Assembly: GCF_003589925.1 (NCBI RefSeq)
Contig: NZ_CP032382.1
Location: 3,348,001-3,412,000, forward strand
Reading direction: 5' to 3'
Length of the DNA: 64,000 bases
Origin: Chryseolinea soli
GTDB taxonomy: Bacteria > Bacteroidota > Bacteroidia > Cytophagales > Cyclobacteriaceae
A program made the position numbers and the translations under genes. Shown here in pieces: positions 6,189 through 14,035 of this stretch. Below the pieces are notes generated by a model, which searched no databases, was not told the DNA's origin, and saw only the letters and a program-made list of their open reading frames with translations. Each line of letters begins with the position of its first letter. Position 1 is the first letter of the stretch.

Positions 6189-8636
6189 ATGCGTTTGATC
6201 GGGGCCTTTCTTTTTTTGATGATAGCGGCCTATAATCTTCCCGCCCAAACCACGACCACGATTTATGGCCGCGTGATCGATAGCGTCAGTTCCCAGCCTG
6301 TGGCTTTTGTGAGCGTTACTTTGCAGGATGGGCGGCACGGCGCCAACACGGATATGGAGGGCAATTTTACGCTGCGCGTTCCGGCGGGGTATGAGGGGTG
6401 GGTTTATTTTTCGCACGTGAGCTATCAAAAGACGAAGCTGCCGTTGCGCGCTTTTCGGGGGAAGACCGTGGTGAAACTGAAGCCGGGGTCGACAGTGCTT
6501 TCGGAGTTCACGGTATTTTCGGGGGAGAACCCGGCCTTTAAGATCATCCGGCAGGCGATCGAGCATCGGAAAGAGAACGATCCGGAAAACTTGAGATCCT
6601 ATAGCTACACGTCCTACTCCAAATTCTTCATTAGTCCATCCGAACCCAATCACAAGACCGACTCGATCATGCAAGCGCTCCGGCAACGGCCCGATAGCGT
6701 GAAGCTCACGAAGGATCAAAAGTCGTTGTTGCAATTCGATGCCCTGGCCGATTCGGCGAACCTGTTCCTCAGTGAATCAGTTTCTGAGAAGAAGGTCTTG
6801 CATCCCGGGCAGGTTAAAGAGCAATTGCTGGCCTACCGAATTTCGGGATACAGAAGTCCGATGTTTAGCAGCGCCGCCATGGACGGGCAGCCGTTTGCGT
6901 TCTACGACGAGAACATCAACTTGTTTGGGAAAGCCTTTATCAATCCCCTTCAGCCCGGCACTTTTCGACGTTATGATTTCAACCTGGTGGACACCACATT
7001 TTATCAGGCGGATACCGTATACGTGATTCAATTTGCGCCGCGCGACAAAAAACTGTTCAACGGTCTGGAGGGCATCATCTCCATCGCCGTGGATGGTTAT
7101 GCGGTGAAGAATGTGGCGGCCACGGCGGCTGATCCGGTGGGATTGGTGGGCATTCGCATTCAACAAGATTATGAGAAGATAGACGGACATTGGTTCCCCG
7201 TACAACTCAACACCGACCTGGACTTTCACGATCTGGTGTTTGCCGGCCGGAGCATGAAAGCACAGCAGCTCAATTTTTTGAGAGATGTCCGGATCAATCC
7301 CGAATTAAACAAAAAAGAATTTGGCGACATCGTGATGGACCTTTCCGCCGTGCGCAAAGACCTGAACGCGTCCATCCTGGAAACCCATCGCATCCGCCCG
7401 TTGGAGCGCCGCGAGTTGAACACCTACACCTTTTTGGATTCGGCCATGCGCAAAGTGCGCTGGCTCGATGGGGCCTTTGAAGCGCTGGTCACCGGCACGG
7501 TTCCGGTGGGGTGGGTCGACGTAGACCTGAGCAAGGTCATGTCGTTCAATGCGTATGAGAGCGCCCGGTTTGGGATGGGGCTGTACACCAACGATCGCGT
7601 TTCCAAACTCGTGCGGGTGGGAGGCTATTATGGCTATGGCATCAGCGACCGGCAATCCAAATACGGCGGAGAGGTGAAGTTCACTTTTGACCGGAACCGC
7701 GACTTGTACCTGCGCCTGTCCTATGCGCATGACATCTACGAGACCGGCTCGCTCCATCAAAACAATGAAGGCCAATACCTCAGCAGCGAGTCGTTCCGGC
7801 GATGGACGGCGTCGCGCTATGACCGGATCGACAACTACAAAACCGAATTCGGCTATCGCGTGCTGCCCAGCATTCATGCGCGCCTTTCGCTGTCGCATCA
7901 GCAGATCCGTCCAACCTATCCTTACACGGTCGAGGTGAGCGGCGAACCGCAAGATGTTTTCGACATCACGGAGGCAGCGTTCAGCGTGCGCTATGTGCGC
8001 CGGGAGAACTACACCAGTCTGCGGGGCAAGAAAATATTTCTGACGCATAAGTTTCCCACCGCTACGTTTTCCATTACCAAGGCGATCCCGCTCTTCGATG
8101 CGAAAGACTTCCACTACACGATCTATGATCTCACGGTAAAGCATCAGACCAAATACAGTGGTTTTGGAAAAACCGTTATCGGCCTCACGGGCGGCATCGT
8201 CGACGGTGTGGCGCCCTATGGGAAACTGTTCAATGGCCGCGGTGCCAAGACTTCTTCGTTTTATGTGGAGAATTATTTCCAGACCATGGGCCTGTATGAA
8301 TTTTCGGCATCCAAATATGCCGGGCTGTTCCTGCGGCATAACTTTGGCAATGTGCTGATGAACAAAAAATATTCGAAGCCCGAATTGCTGATCTTTCAAA
8401 ACGCCGGCATCGGCGCGCTGGACCACAGCCAGCTTCATACGGGTGTGTTGATGCAAAGCATGGACAAGGGCTATCTGGAGTCCGGGGTAGGGATGGACAA
8501 TATTATCCGCATTCCCTATTTCGGGTTGGGCTACTACAATTTCGGAGGCTCCGTCTTTTACCGCTACGGCCCGTATCGCTTCCTCCGGCAGCAGGATAAT
8601 TTTGCTTACCGGATCAACTTCACCTTCACGTTTTGA
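6189..8636 (+). CDS. DUF5686 outer-membrane protein with N-terminal carboxypeptidase-regulatory-like domain
   Basis: 815 residues with a cleavable signal peptide (residues 1-19, ending NLPAQ). Residues about 24-105 form a carboxypeptidase-D-regulatory-like beta sandwich (IYGRVIDSVSSQPVAFVSV, GANTDMEGNFTLRVP), the plug-like domain common in Bacteroidota outer-membrane proteins. The remainder matches my knowledge of DUF5686: PAFKIIRQAIEHRKENDP near residue 120, then a long region of alternating aromatic/polar strands ending NFAYRINFTFTF, a classic barrel-closing C-terminal strand. It therefore probably sits in the outer membrane. Function in the family is not established. It is alone on its strand, with a 215-base upstream spacer that carries one heptad array. 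Confidence 0.85.
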   Translation: MRLIGAFLFLMIAAYNLPAQTTTTIYGRVIDSVSSQPVAFVSVTLQDGRHGANTDMEGNFTLRVPAGYEGWVYFSHVSYQKTKLPLRAFRGKTVVKLKPGSTVLSEFTVFSGENPAFKIIRQAIEHRKENDPENLRSYSYTSYSKFFISPSEPNHKTDSIMQALRQRPDSVKLTKDQKSLLQFDALADSANLFLSESVSEKKVLHPGQVKEQLLAYRISGYRSPMFSSAAMDGQPFAFYDENINLFGKAFINPLQPGTFRRYDFNLVDTTFYQADTVYVIQFAPRDKKLFNGLEGIISIAVDGYAVKNVAATAADPVGLVGIRIQQDYEKIDGHWFPVQLNTDLDFHDLVFAGRSMKAQQLNFLRDVRINPELNKKEFGDIVMDLSAVRKDLNASILETHRIRPLERRELNTYTFLDSAMRKVRWLDGAFEALVTGTVPVGWVDVDLSKVMSFNAYESARFGMGLYTNDRVSKLVRVGGYYGYGISDRQSKYGGEVKFTFDRNRDLYLRLSYAHDIYETGSLHQNNEGQYLSSESFRRWTASRYDRIDNYKTEFGYRVLPSIHARLSLSHQQIRPTYPYTVEVSGEPQDVFDITEAAFSVRYVRRENYTSLRGKKIFLTHKFPTATFSITKAIPLFDAKDFHYTIYDLTVKHQTKYSGFGKTVIGLTGGIVDGVAPYGKLFNGRGAKTSSFYVENYFQTMGLYEFSASKYAGLFLRHNFGNVLMNKKYSKPELLIFQNAGIGALDHSQLHTGVLMQSMDKGYLESGVGMDNIIRIPYFGLGYYNFGGSVFYRYGPYRFLRQQDNFAYRINFTFTF

Positions 8637-8875
8637 TGCCGGATCCTGAACAGACCGGCAAACTTCCGGTTGTCAGGTTTGCTGCTGAAAAATTCGCGTC
8701 AAACTGCCTAAGGTTTGTATGGAAATCCGGCAACCGATGGCTTTCTCTTTCTTCTACAAAGTCGTCGAAAGGCCAAATAAAAGTTTGAAAATCCGGGATC
8801 GAAAACGATCTCATAACAAGCCATATTTTTAAAAGCCAAAAGTGTTAACTTGCGGCGAAACCATTGAAAAGACTC

Positions 8876-10192
8876 ATGGCGCAAGTAGAACTGATCATGC
8901 CTAAAATGGGCGAAAGCATTATGGAGGCCACCATTTTATCCTGGTTGAAAAAGCCTGGCGATAAAATTGAGCAGGACGAATCCGTGCTGGAAGTGGCCAC
9001 CGACAAAGTGGACACCGAAGTGCCGTCGACCCACGCCGGCGTGCTGAAAGAGATCCTCGCCAAGCAAGGCGATGTGGTAAAGGTGGGCAGTCCCATCGCC
9101 ATCATCGAATCCAATGTGGAGGCCGGCGCCACACCGAGCGCTCCAGCGGCGCCCGTTAAGGCGGCGTCTATGCCTGCCGTTGCAACACATGCCGCCGCGG
9201 TTCATACGAACGGCAATGGAAACGGCGCGCATGCCCCGGTCGACTTCAAAGGTAGCTCACGTTTTTATTCACCCCTGGTGAAGAACATCGCGAAAGAAGA
9301 AAGCATCACCGTGGCCGAGTTGGAGACCATCGCCGGTTCCGGCGCAGAAGGTCGCGTGACCAAGAAAGATGTATTGGACTATGTGCAGCATCGCAAGCTG
9401 GGAGCAACGGTGCAGGCCGTACAACATGCCGTGAACGTCGGTTCCAACGGCGGCGCACCCAAAGTGCCCGTGTCGGTGAGCGGCGCAGACGAGATCATCG
9501 AAATGGATCGCATGCGCAAAATGATCGCCGAACGCATGGTCGACTCCAAACGCACCGCCCCACACGTGACTTCCTTCGTGGAAGCCGATGTGACCGGCGT
9601 GGTGTTCTGGAGAAACAAAATGAAGAACGAGTTCCAGAAACGCGATGGCGACACGTTGACGTTTACGCCGATCTTTATCGAAGCCGTCGCCAACGCCATC
9701 AAGGACTATCCCATGATGAACATCCAGGTGGATGGCGACAAGATCATCAAGAAAAAAGACATCAACATCGGCATGGCCGTGGCGCTGCCGTCGGGCAACC
9801 TCATTGTGCCGGTCATTCGCAATGCCGATCAATATAACATCAGTGGCCTGGCCAAGATCGTTAACGACCTGGCCAAACGCGCCCGCGACAATAAGCTCAA
9901 ACCCGACGAACTGGCGGGCGGCACCTTTACCATCTCCAACGTGGGATCGTTCGGCAACGTGATGGGCACCCCCATCATCATGCAGCCGCAGGTGGGCATT
10001 ATCGCTTTGGGCGCCATTCAGAAGAAACCTTCGGTTCTCGAAACACCCTACGGTGACGTGATCGCGATCCGGCATAAGATGTTCCTTTCCCACTCCTATG
10101 ACCACCGCGTGGTGGATGGAGCCCTGGGCGGAAGCTTTGTGCGGCGCGTAGCCGACTACCTCGAGAAGTTTGATGTGAACCGGACCGCTTAA
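8876..10192 (+). CDS. Dihydrolipoamide acyltransferase, E2 component of a 2-oxoacid dehydrogenase complex
   Basis: 438 residues from the ATG at 8876; an in-frame TTG at 8864 would add four residues and is less likely. Domains in order: lipoyl domain (residues about 1-80, lipoyl lysine K44 in ATDKVDTEV), an Ala/Pro/His/Gly-rich hinge with a NGNGNGAH stretch (about 85-120), a peripheral-subunit-binding domain (about 122-160, YSPLVKNIAKEE and GRVTKKDVLDYV), and a catalytic acetyltransferase domain with the H-X3-D-G motif at H410-D414 (SYDHRVVDGALGG) near the C-terminus. E2 transfers the acyl group from E1-bound thiamine adducts to CoA. The VDTEVPS lipoyl environment and NVGSFGNVMGTPIIMQPQ block resemble branched-chain 2-oxoacid E2s, but pyruvate or 2-oxoglutarate cannot be excluded. 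No E1 or E3 gene is adjacent. A repeat element follows the stop. Confidence 0.93.
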   Translation: MAQVELIMPKMGESIMEATILSWLKKPGDKIEQDESVLEVATDKVDTEVPSTHAGVLKEILAKQGDVVKVGSPIAIIESNVEAGATPSAPAAPVKAASMPAVATHAAAVHTNGNGNGAHAPVDFKGSSRFYSPLVKNIAKEESITVAELETIAGSGAEGRVTKKDVLDYVQHRKLGATVQAVQHAVNVGSNGGAPKVPVSVSGADEIIEMDRMRKMIAERMVDSKRTAPHVTSFVEADVTGVVFWRNKMKNEFQKRDGDTLTFTPIFIEAVANAIKDYPMMNIQVDGDKIIKKKDINIGMAVALPSGNLIVPVIRNADQYNISGLAKIVNDLAKRARDNKLKPDELAGGTFTISNVGSFGNVMGTPIIMQPQVGIIALGAIQKKPSVLETPYGDVIAIRHKMFLSHSYDHRVVDGALGGSFVRRVADYLEKFDVNRTA

Positions 10193-10198
10193 GGAAAA

Positions 10199-10332
10199 TT
10201 CAACCGTCTCGCCTTCGCTAAAGCTACAGCGGGCAAGTCGGCGAGCAAAGAAAGGGCGTGGAGACGTAGGGATGCAAATGAAATCTTTGCATTAACCTTA
10301 CGTCTCCGCGCCTTTGCGCTTAAACGGCCTTT
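10199..10332 (+). repeat. Intergenic hairpin repeat, copy A of a dispersed family
   Basis: Begins seven bases after the E2 stop. It has a core at 10204-10250 (ctcgccttcgctaaagct, then ggcgagcaaagaaa) followed by an imperfect inverted repeat. The arms are 10251-10278 and about 10286-10315, with GGAGACGTA matching TACGTCTCC. It ends in a cctttgcgctt tail. The same core plus hairpin plus ctttgcg order occurs at 52030-52132 in inverse orientation, and the core again at 41019-41068. It may also act as the E2 terminator. Confidence 0.65.
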
Positions 10333-10364
10333 GATTTCTGGGAAATTGGATTTTACTTGAGTCC

Positions 10365-10988
10365 ATGTCCAGTATTGTATCGTTCATCAGCCGCAAAGGA
10401 GGCACCGGAAAGACCACCAACGCCATTAACCTGGCCACCACCCTGCACCACATGGGCAAACGCATCCTGCTGGTGGAAACCGATACGAACTACACGCTGA
10501 ACACCCTCCGGAAGATGGAGATGTTCAAAGCCAAAGACGGTGTGAAGGGGTTCGAACTGCTGGGTTCGGGTGATGCCCAGGTGGCGGACGAGCTTTCGCA
10601 GTTGAAAGCCAGCAAAAAGAACGACATTATCATTGTCGACAGCGCCGGTAAGACCACCGACGAAGGGATTAAGAAGCTTTGCCTGGTGAGCGACATCGTG
10701 GTGGTGCCGACCAGCCTGACCCAAAACGACCTGCTGGTGACCTACCAGACCGTGGCCGACCTGGCGCCGGCCCGCGAGTTGAACCCGCGCTTGAAGATCG
10801 CCATTTTGCCCAACCGCATCCACAGCGGAACCAACCTCTATACCGTGCGTGAACACCTGAAAAACCTGGACGCCATAATTCTGCCGGTGATCGTGCCTCA
10901 GAAAAATCTTTTCGTAAATTTCAGTACCCTGGAGGCCGAAAAGGCCTATCAGCCCATCGCCCAAGCCATTCTGAACACTCTCGCATGA
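10365..10988 (+). CDS. ParA-family P-loop ATPase (orphan, short form)
   Basis: 207 residues beginning MSSIVSFISRKGGTGKTT, the deviant Walker A of ParA/MinD/Soj proteins (lysines 11 and 16). A Walker B-like strand NDIIIVDSAGKTT follows near residue 85, and VVVPTSLTQNDL is the usual switch region. It lacks the N-terminal helix-turn-helix of plasmid ParA proteins and has no ParB gene beside it. It is therefore probably a cargo-positioning or septum-type ATPase rather than the chromosome ParA. Its stop overlaps the start of a 130-residue gene by four bases (ATGA), which strongly suggests that gene is a functional partner. The start ATG at 10365 is the first codon of the family N-terminus. Confidence 0.88.
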   Translation: MSSIVSFISRKGGTGKTTNAINLATTLHHMGKRILLVETDTNYTLNTLRKMEMFKAKDGVKGFELLGSGDAQVADELSQLKASKKNDIIIVDSAGKTTDEGIKKLCLVSDIVVVPTSLTQNDLLVTYQTVADLAPARELNPRLKIAILPNRIHSGTNLYTVREHLKNLDAIILPVIVPQKNLFVNFSTLEAEKAYQPIAQAILNTLA

Positions 10989-11377
10989 GCAAGAAAAAGA
11001 ACACGTTAAAAGACCTCGACGAATTTTTGAAACAACAGGCCGCCTCACTGGTGTCGCCTCCTTCCCTGCGCGAGAAAATCGAAGAGACTGCCCCGCCGGC
11101 CCCAGCGATCAAAGAGCAACCCAAAGTAGAAGCGCCGGCACCCCAGGCCAGCACCCCGGAAGAAGTGAGCACCGCCAGCATCCTGCAGGACCTGAAAACC
11201 CTGTCCGAAAAGGAAGGCGTCTTCTTCCGCCAGAAGCTGTATGATCTCATCATCCAGACGCTGGAAACGCAAAAGAAATCCCTCCCGGAAGATAAAATGC
11301 TTATCAACACCGCCCTCTACCTCAAGAGCGGGAGCCTTTGGAAAGAGGCCATTCGTGAATACTGGAAAAAACAGTAG
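10985..11377 (+). CDS. Small protein coupled to the ParA-like ATPase, unknown function
   Basis: 130 residues, no signal peptide or membrane span. Residues 1-40 are basic then helical (MSKKKNTLKDLDEFL). Residues about 45-60 are Pro/Ala-rich (APPAPAIKEQPKVEAPAPQ). Residues about 62-130 are helical and charged (SILQDLKTLSEKEGVFFRQKLYDLIIQTLE and a C-terminal LWKEAIREYWKKQ). It overlaps the ParA stop by four bases. An N-terminal lysine-rich peptide that stimulates the ATPase is common in ParA partners, and the first six residues fit that idea, but this is inference. I do not recognise the family. Confidence 0.8.
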   Translation: MSKKKNTLKDLDEFLKQQAASLVSPPSLREKIEETAPPAPAIKEQPKVEAPAPQASTPEEVSTASILQDLKTLSEKEGVFFRQKLYDLIIQTLETQKKSLPEDKMLINTALYLKSGSLWKEAIREYWKKQ

Positions 11378-11440
11378 CCGTGGCCAAGCGCAGCAACCCG
11401 AAGACCGGTGATCGCCTCATGGGTAATCCATTTATGTTGT

Positions 11441-11448
11441 TAAGTTTG
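11441..11448 (+). promoter_or_regulatory. Candidate Bacteroidota -7 promoter element upstream of the PLP enzyme
   Basis: TAAGTTTG matches the TAnnTTTG consensus of the primary Bacteroidota sigma factor and lies 42 bases before the start at 11490. No clear TTG at the -33 position is seen, so support is limited. Confidence 0.3.
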
Positions 11449-11489
11449 CTGTCGTACAAAAAGAAAAAAATATCCTAAACAGTAACGAT

Positions 11490-12635
11490 ATGAAGTTTGG
11501 AACGAAAGCCGTGCACGCGGGCGTAGAGCCCGATCCGTCGACGGGTGCGATCATGACACCGATCTATCAAACCTCCACCTATGTGCAGGAGTCGCCGGCA
11601 AAACACAAAGGATATGCCTATGCGCGGGGTGCCAACCCTACGCGAAACGCACTTCAGAAAAGTATTGCCGCCCTGGAGAACGGCAAGTTTGCCATTTGCT
11701 TTTCATCGGGCATGGGCGCGACCGATGCCGTGATCAAACTGCTCAACCCCGGCGATGAAGTGATCACCACCAACGACCTCTACGGCGGATCTTACCGCAT
11801 GTTCAAGCGCGTGTTTGAAAAATACGGCATCAAATTCCATTTCATCGACCTCACCAAAACGGCGAACATCCAACCGCTCGTAAACGACAAGACCAAACTA
11901 TTTTGGCTGGAGACCCCCACCAACCCGTTGATGAACATCATCGACATCAAAGCCTGCGTGGACATTGCCAAGAAGAAAAACATTTTGGTGGCCGTAGACA
12001 ACACGTTTGCTTCACCCTATCTTCAGAATCCCCTCGACCTTGGTGCCGACATCGTGATGCACTCCGTGACCAAATATCTCAGCGGCCACTCCGATGTGAT
12101 TATGGGCGCGTTGGTGATGAACGACGAAAAACTTTACCAGGAACTGGCCTTTATTCAAAACTCGTGTGGCGCTGTGCCTGGCCCGCAAGATTCGTTTCTC
12201 GTATTGCGCGGCATCAAGACGTTGCACCTGCGCATGGAAAGACATTGCCTGAACGGCAAGCGCATCGCCGAATTCCTGAACGCCCATCCTAAAGTGGGAA
12301 AAGTATATTGGCCCGGATTTACGGACCATCCCAATCACGACATCGCGAAGAAACAAATGCGCGATTTTGGAGGCATGCTCTCGTTCACGCTAAAAGACGA
12401 CAGCCAGGAGAAAGCCACGAAGCTGATGGAAAGCATGTCGCTGTTTTCGCTCGCCGAATCGTTGGGCGGAGTGGAGTCCCTGATCAATCACCCGGCTTCG
12501 ATGACACACGCCAGCATTCCCAAGGAAGAACGCATCAAGAACGGTCTGCTCGATTCACTCATCCGCCTCAGCATCGGGGTGGAGGATGCCGAAGATCTGA
12601 TCGAAGACCTGACGCAAGCCTTGGCGAAAGTTTAG
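11490..12635 (+). CDS. Cystathionine gamma-synthase/gamma-lyase family PLP enzyme
   Basis: 381 residues, the family's normal length. Marks of the Cys/Met-metabolism PLP fold: TPIYQTSTYVQES near residue 25; YARGANPTRNALQ; SSGMGATDAVIKLL; the cofactor-contacting VDNTFASPYLQNPL; the PLP lysine K195 in HSVTKYLSGHSD; and the C-terminal ESLGGVESLINHPASMTHASIP. Family members catalyse gamma-replacement or gamma-elimination between O-acyl-homoserine, cysteine, cystathionine and homocysteine. The sequence alone does not distinguish synthase (metB), gamma-lyase or O-acetylhomoserine sulfhydrylase, although ESLGGVESL is common in cystathionine gamma-lyase/synthase. It stands alone between the ParA pair and an MFS transporter. 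Confidence 0.93.
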   Translation: MKFGTKAVHAGVEPDPSTGAIMTPIYQTSTYVQESPAKHKGYAYARGANPTRNALQKSIAALENGKFAICFSSGMGATDAVIKLLNPGDEVITTNDLYGGSYRMFKRVFEKYGIKFHFIDLTKTANIQPLVNDKTKLFWLETPTNPLMNIIDIKACVDIAKKKNILVAVDNTFASPYLQNPLDLGADIVMHSVTKYLSGHSDVIMGALVMNDEKLYQELAFIQNSCGAVPGPQDSFLVLRGIKTLHLRMERHCLNGKRIAEFLNAHPKVGKVYWPGFTDHPNHDIAKKQMRDFGGMLSFTLKDDSQEKATKLMESMSLFSLAESLGGVESLINHPASMTHASIPKEERIKNGLLDSLIRLSIGVEDAEDLIEDLTQALAKV

Positions 12636-12730
12636 GACGGCCGCAAACCCGATCATCATTCATCCGAAACGCAAAGCAGATGGCTGCAGGGCAGGGTGTT
12701 GGAAACGCATACCGATAAACTTCAAATACA

Positions 12731-13960
12731 GTGGACCAAAGAGATCTGAAACAACTTTTTAGTATCCCCGTCATCGTAGCAGCGCTGGGTTACTTTGTTG
12801 ATATCTATGACTTGTTGCTGTTCAGCATCGTGCGGATCCCAAGCCTCACATCGATGGGTGTTGCCACGCCCGCCGATCTGCAAACGCAAGGCGAATACCT
12901 GATCTCTTTTCAAATGGCCGGACTGCTGACCGGCGGCATCATCTGGGGCATCATGGGCGATAAGCGCGGACGTCTTTCCGTATTGTTCGGTTCTATTTTG
13001 TTGTATTCACTGGCCAACATTGCCAACGGCTTTGCCACCAATGTGGAGCAATATCGATGGCTTCGTTTTATCGCAGGCATTGGTTTGGCGGGAGAGTTGG
13101 GTGCGGGTGTCACGTTGGTTTCCGAAACGTTGCCGACCCATTTGCGCGGATATGGCACGACGATCATCGCTTCGGTTGGATTGATGGGTGCTGTGGTAGG
13201 CAATTTTCTCTCGAAGGCCTTTGCCTGGCAAACTTCCTTTTTTATCGGGGGTGCCATGGGCTTGTTACTTTTAATCGCACGCGTGAGTGTGTTTGAATCC
13301 GGTATTTTTCTGAAGACAAAGACCATGCAGATCCAGCGCGGAAACTTTTGGCAACTGTTCACCAACCGCAGCCGCTTTCTGAAATACATGGGATGTATTT
13401 TTATCGGACTACCCATCTGGTTTGCCATTGGCATTTTGATCACCTTCTCGCCGGAGTTTGCGCGTACGCTGGGAATAGAAGGTACCATATCGGCGGGTGA
13501 TGCCGTGATGTATAGCTACATCGGCTTGGCCGTGGGCGACATGGCCAGCGGCTCTATCAGTCAGTGGGTCGGATCGCGAAAAAAGATCGTGATGGTTTTC
13601 ATTCTCCTGACCCTGGCGTTCTTTTGCTTGTATTTGTTCATGCCCGTGCATACCACAACCTTCTTTTACTTCACATGCTTTTTACTCGGGGTGGGGATCG
13701 GCTACTGGGCATTGTTTGTGACCATTGCCGCCGAGCAGTTTGGCACCAATTTGCGCTCGACGGTGGCCACAACGGTACCCAATTTTATTCGAGGCACCGT
13801 GATTCCGCTGGCCATGATTTTTAATTATTTGAGAGGCCAGGTAGGCCCTATTCATGGCGCGCTGATAATTGGTGTGACAACAATTATTATCGCTTTTATT
13901 GCCCTGGGAGCAATTGACGAGACCTTTGGACGCGATATGAATTTTGAGGAGATAGACTAG
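12731..13960 (+). CDS. MFS transporter
   Basis: 409 residues with about 12 hydrophobic spans in two halves. Loop 2-3 carries the major-facilitator signature (IMGDKRGRLSVLFGS, residues about 75-90), and the second half has the related MASGSISQWVGSRKKIVM. The first helix (VIVAALGYFVDIYDLLLF) with its internal Asp pair is typical of metabolite/sugar-acid:H+ symporters. The start is a GTG at 12731 because no ATG precedes the first helix in frame. It follows the PLP enzyme by 95 bases and precedes a sensor kinase by 75 bases. Substrate unknown. Confidence 0.88.
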   Translation: MDQRDLKQLFSIPVIVAALGYFVDIYDLLLFSIVRIPSLTSMGVATPADLQTQGEYLISFQMAGLLTGGIIWGIMGDKRGRLSVLFGSILLYSLANIANGFATNVEQYRWLRFIAGIGLAGELGAGVTLVSETLPTHLRGYGTTIIASVGLMGAVVGNFLSKAFAWQTSFFIGGAMGLLLLIARVSVFESGIFLKTKTMQIQRGNFWQLFTNRSRFLKYMGCIFIGLPIWFAIGILITFSPEFARTLGIEGTISAGDAVMYSYIGLAVGDMASGSISQWVGSRKKIVMVFILLTLAFFCLYLFMPVHTTTFFYFTCFLLGVGIGYWALFVTIAAEQFGTNLRSTVATTVPNFIRGTVIPLAMIFNYLRGQVGPIHGALIIGVTTIIIAFIALGAIDETFGRDMNFEEID

Positions 13961-14035
13961 AGTGGTTTTAGCGCCAAATTGGTTCTTGTGAAAGATTAAC
14001 TTTATTGCAATCTTTCCATGTAAAAAGATTCACGC

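Noticed and set aside
7305..8456. A 383-codon minus-strand frame opposite the DUF5686 gene
   Set aside because: A reverse-strand shadow of a high-GC reading frame; the plus-strand protein has a signal peptide, known domains and a barrel end.
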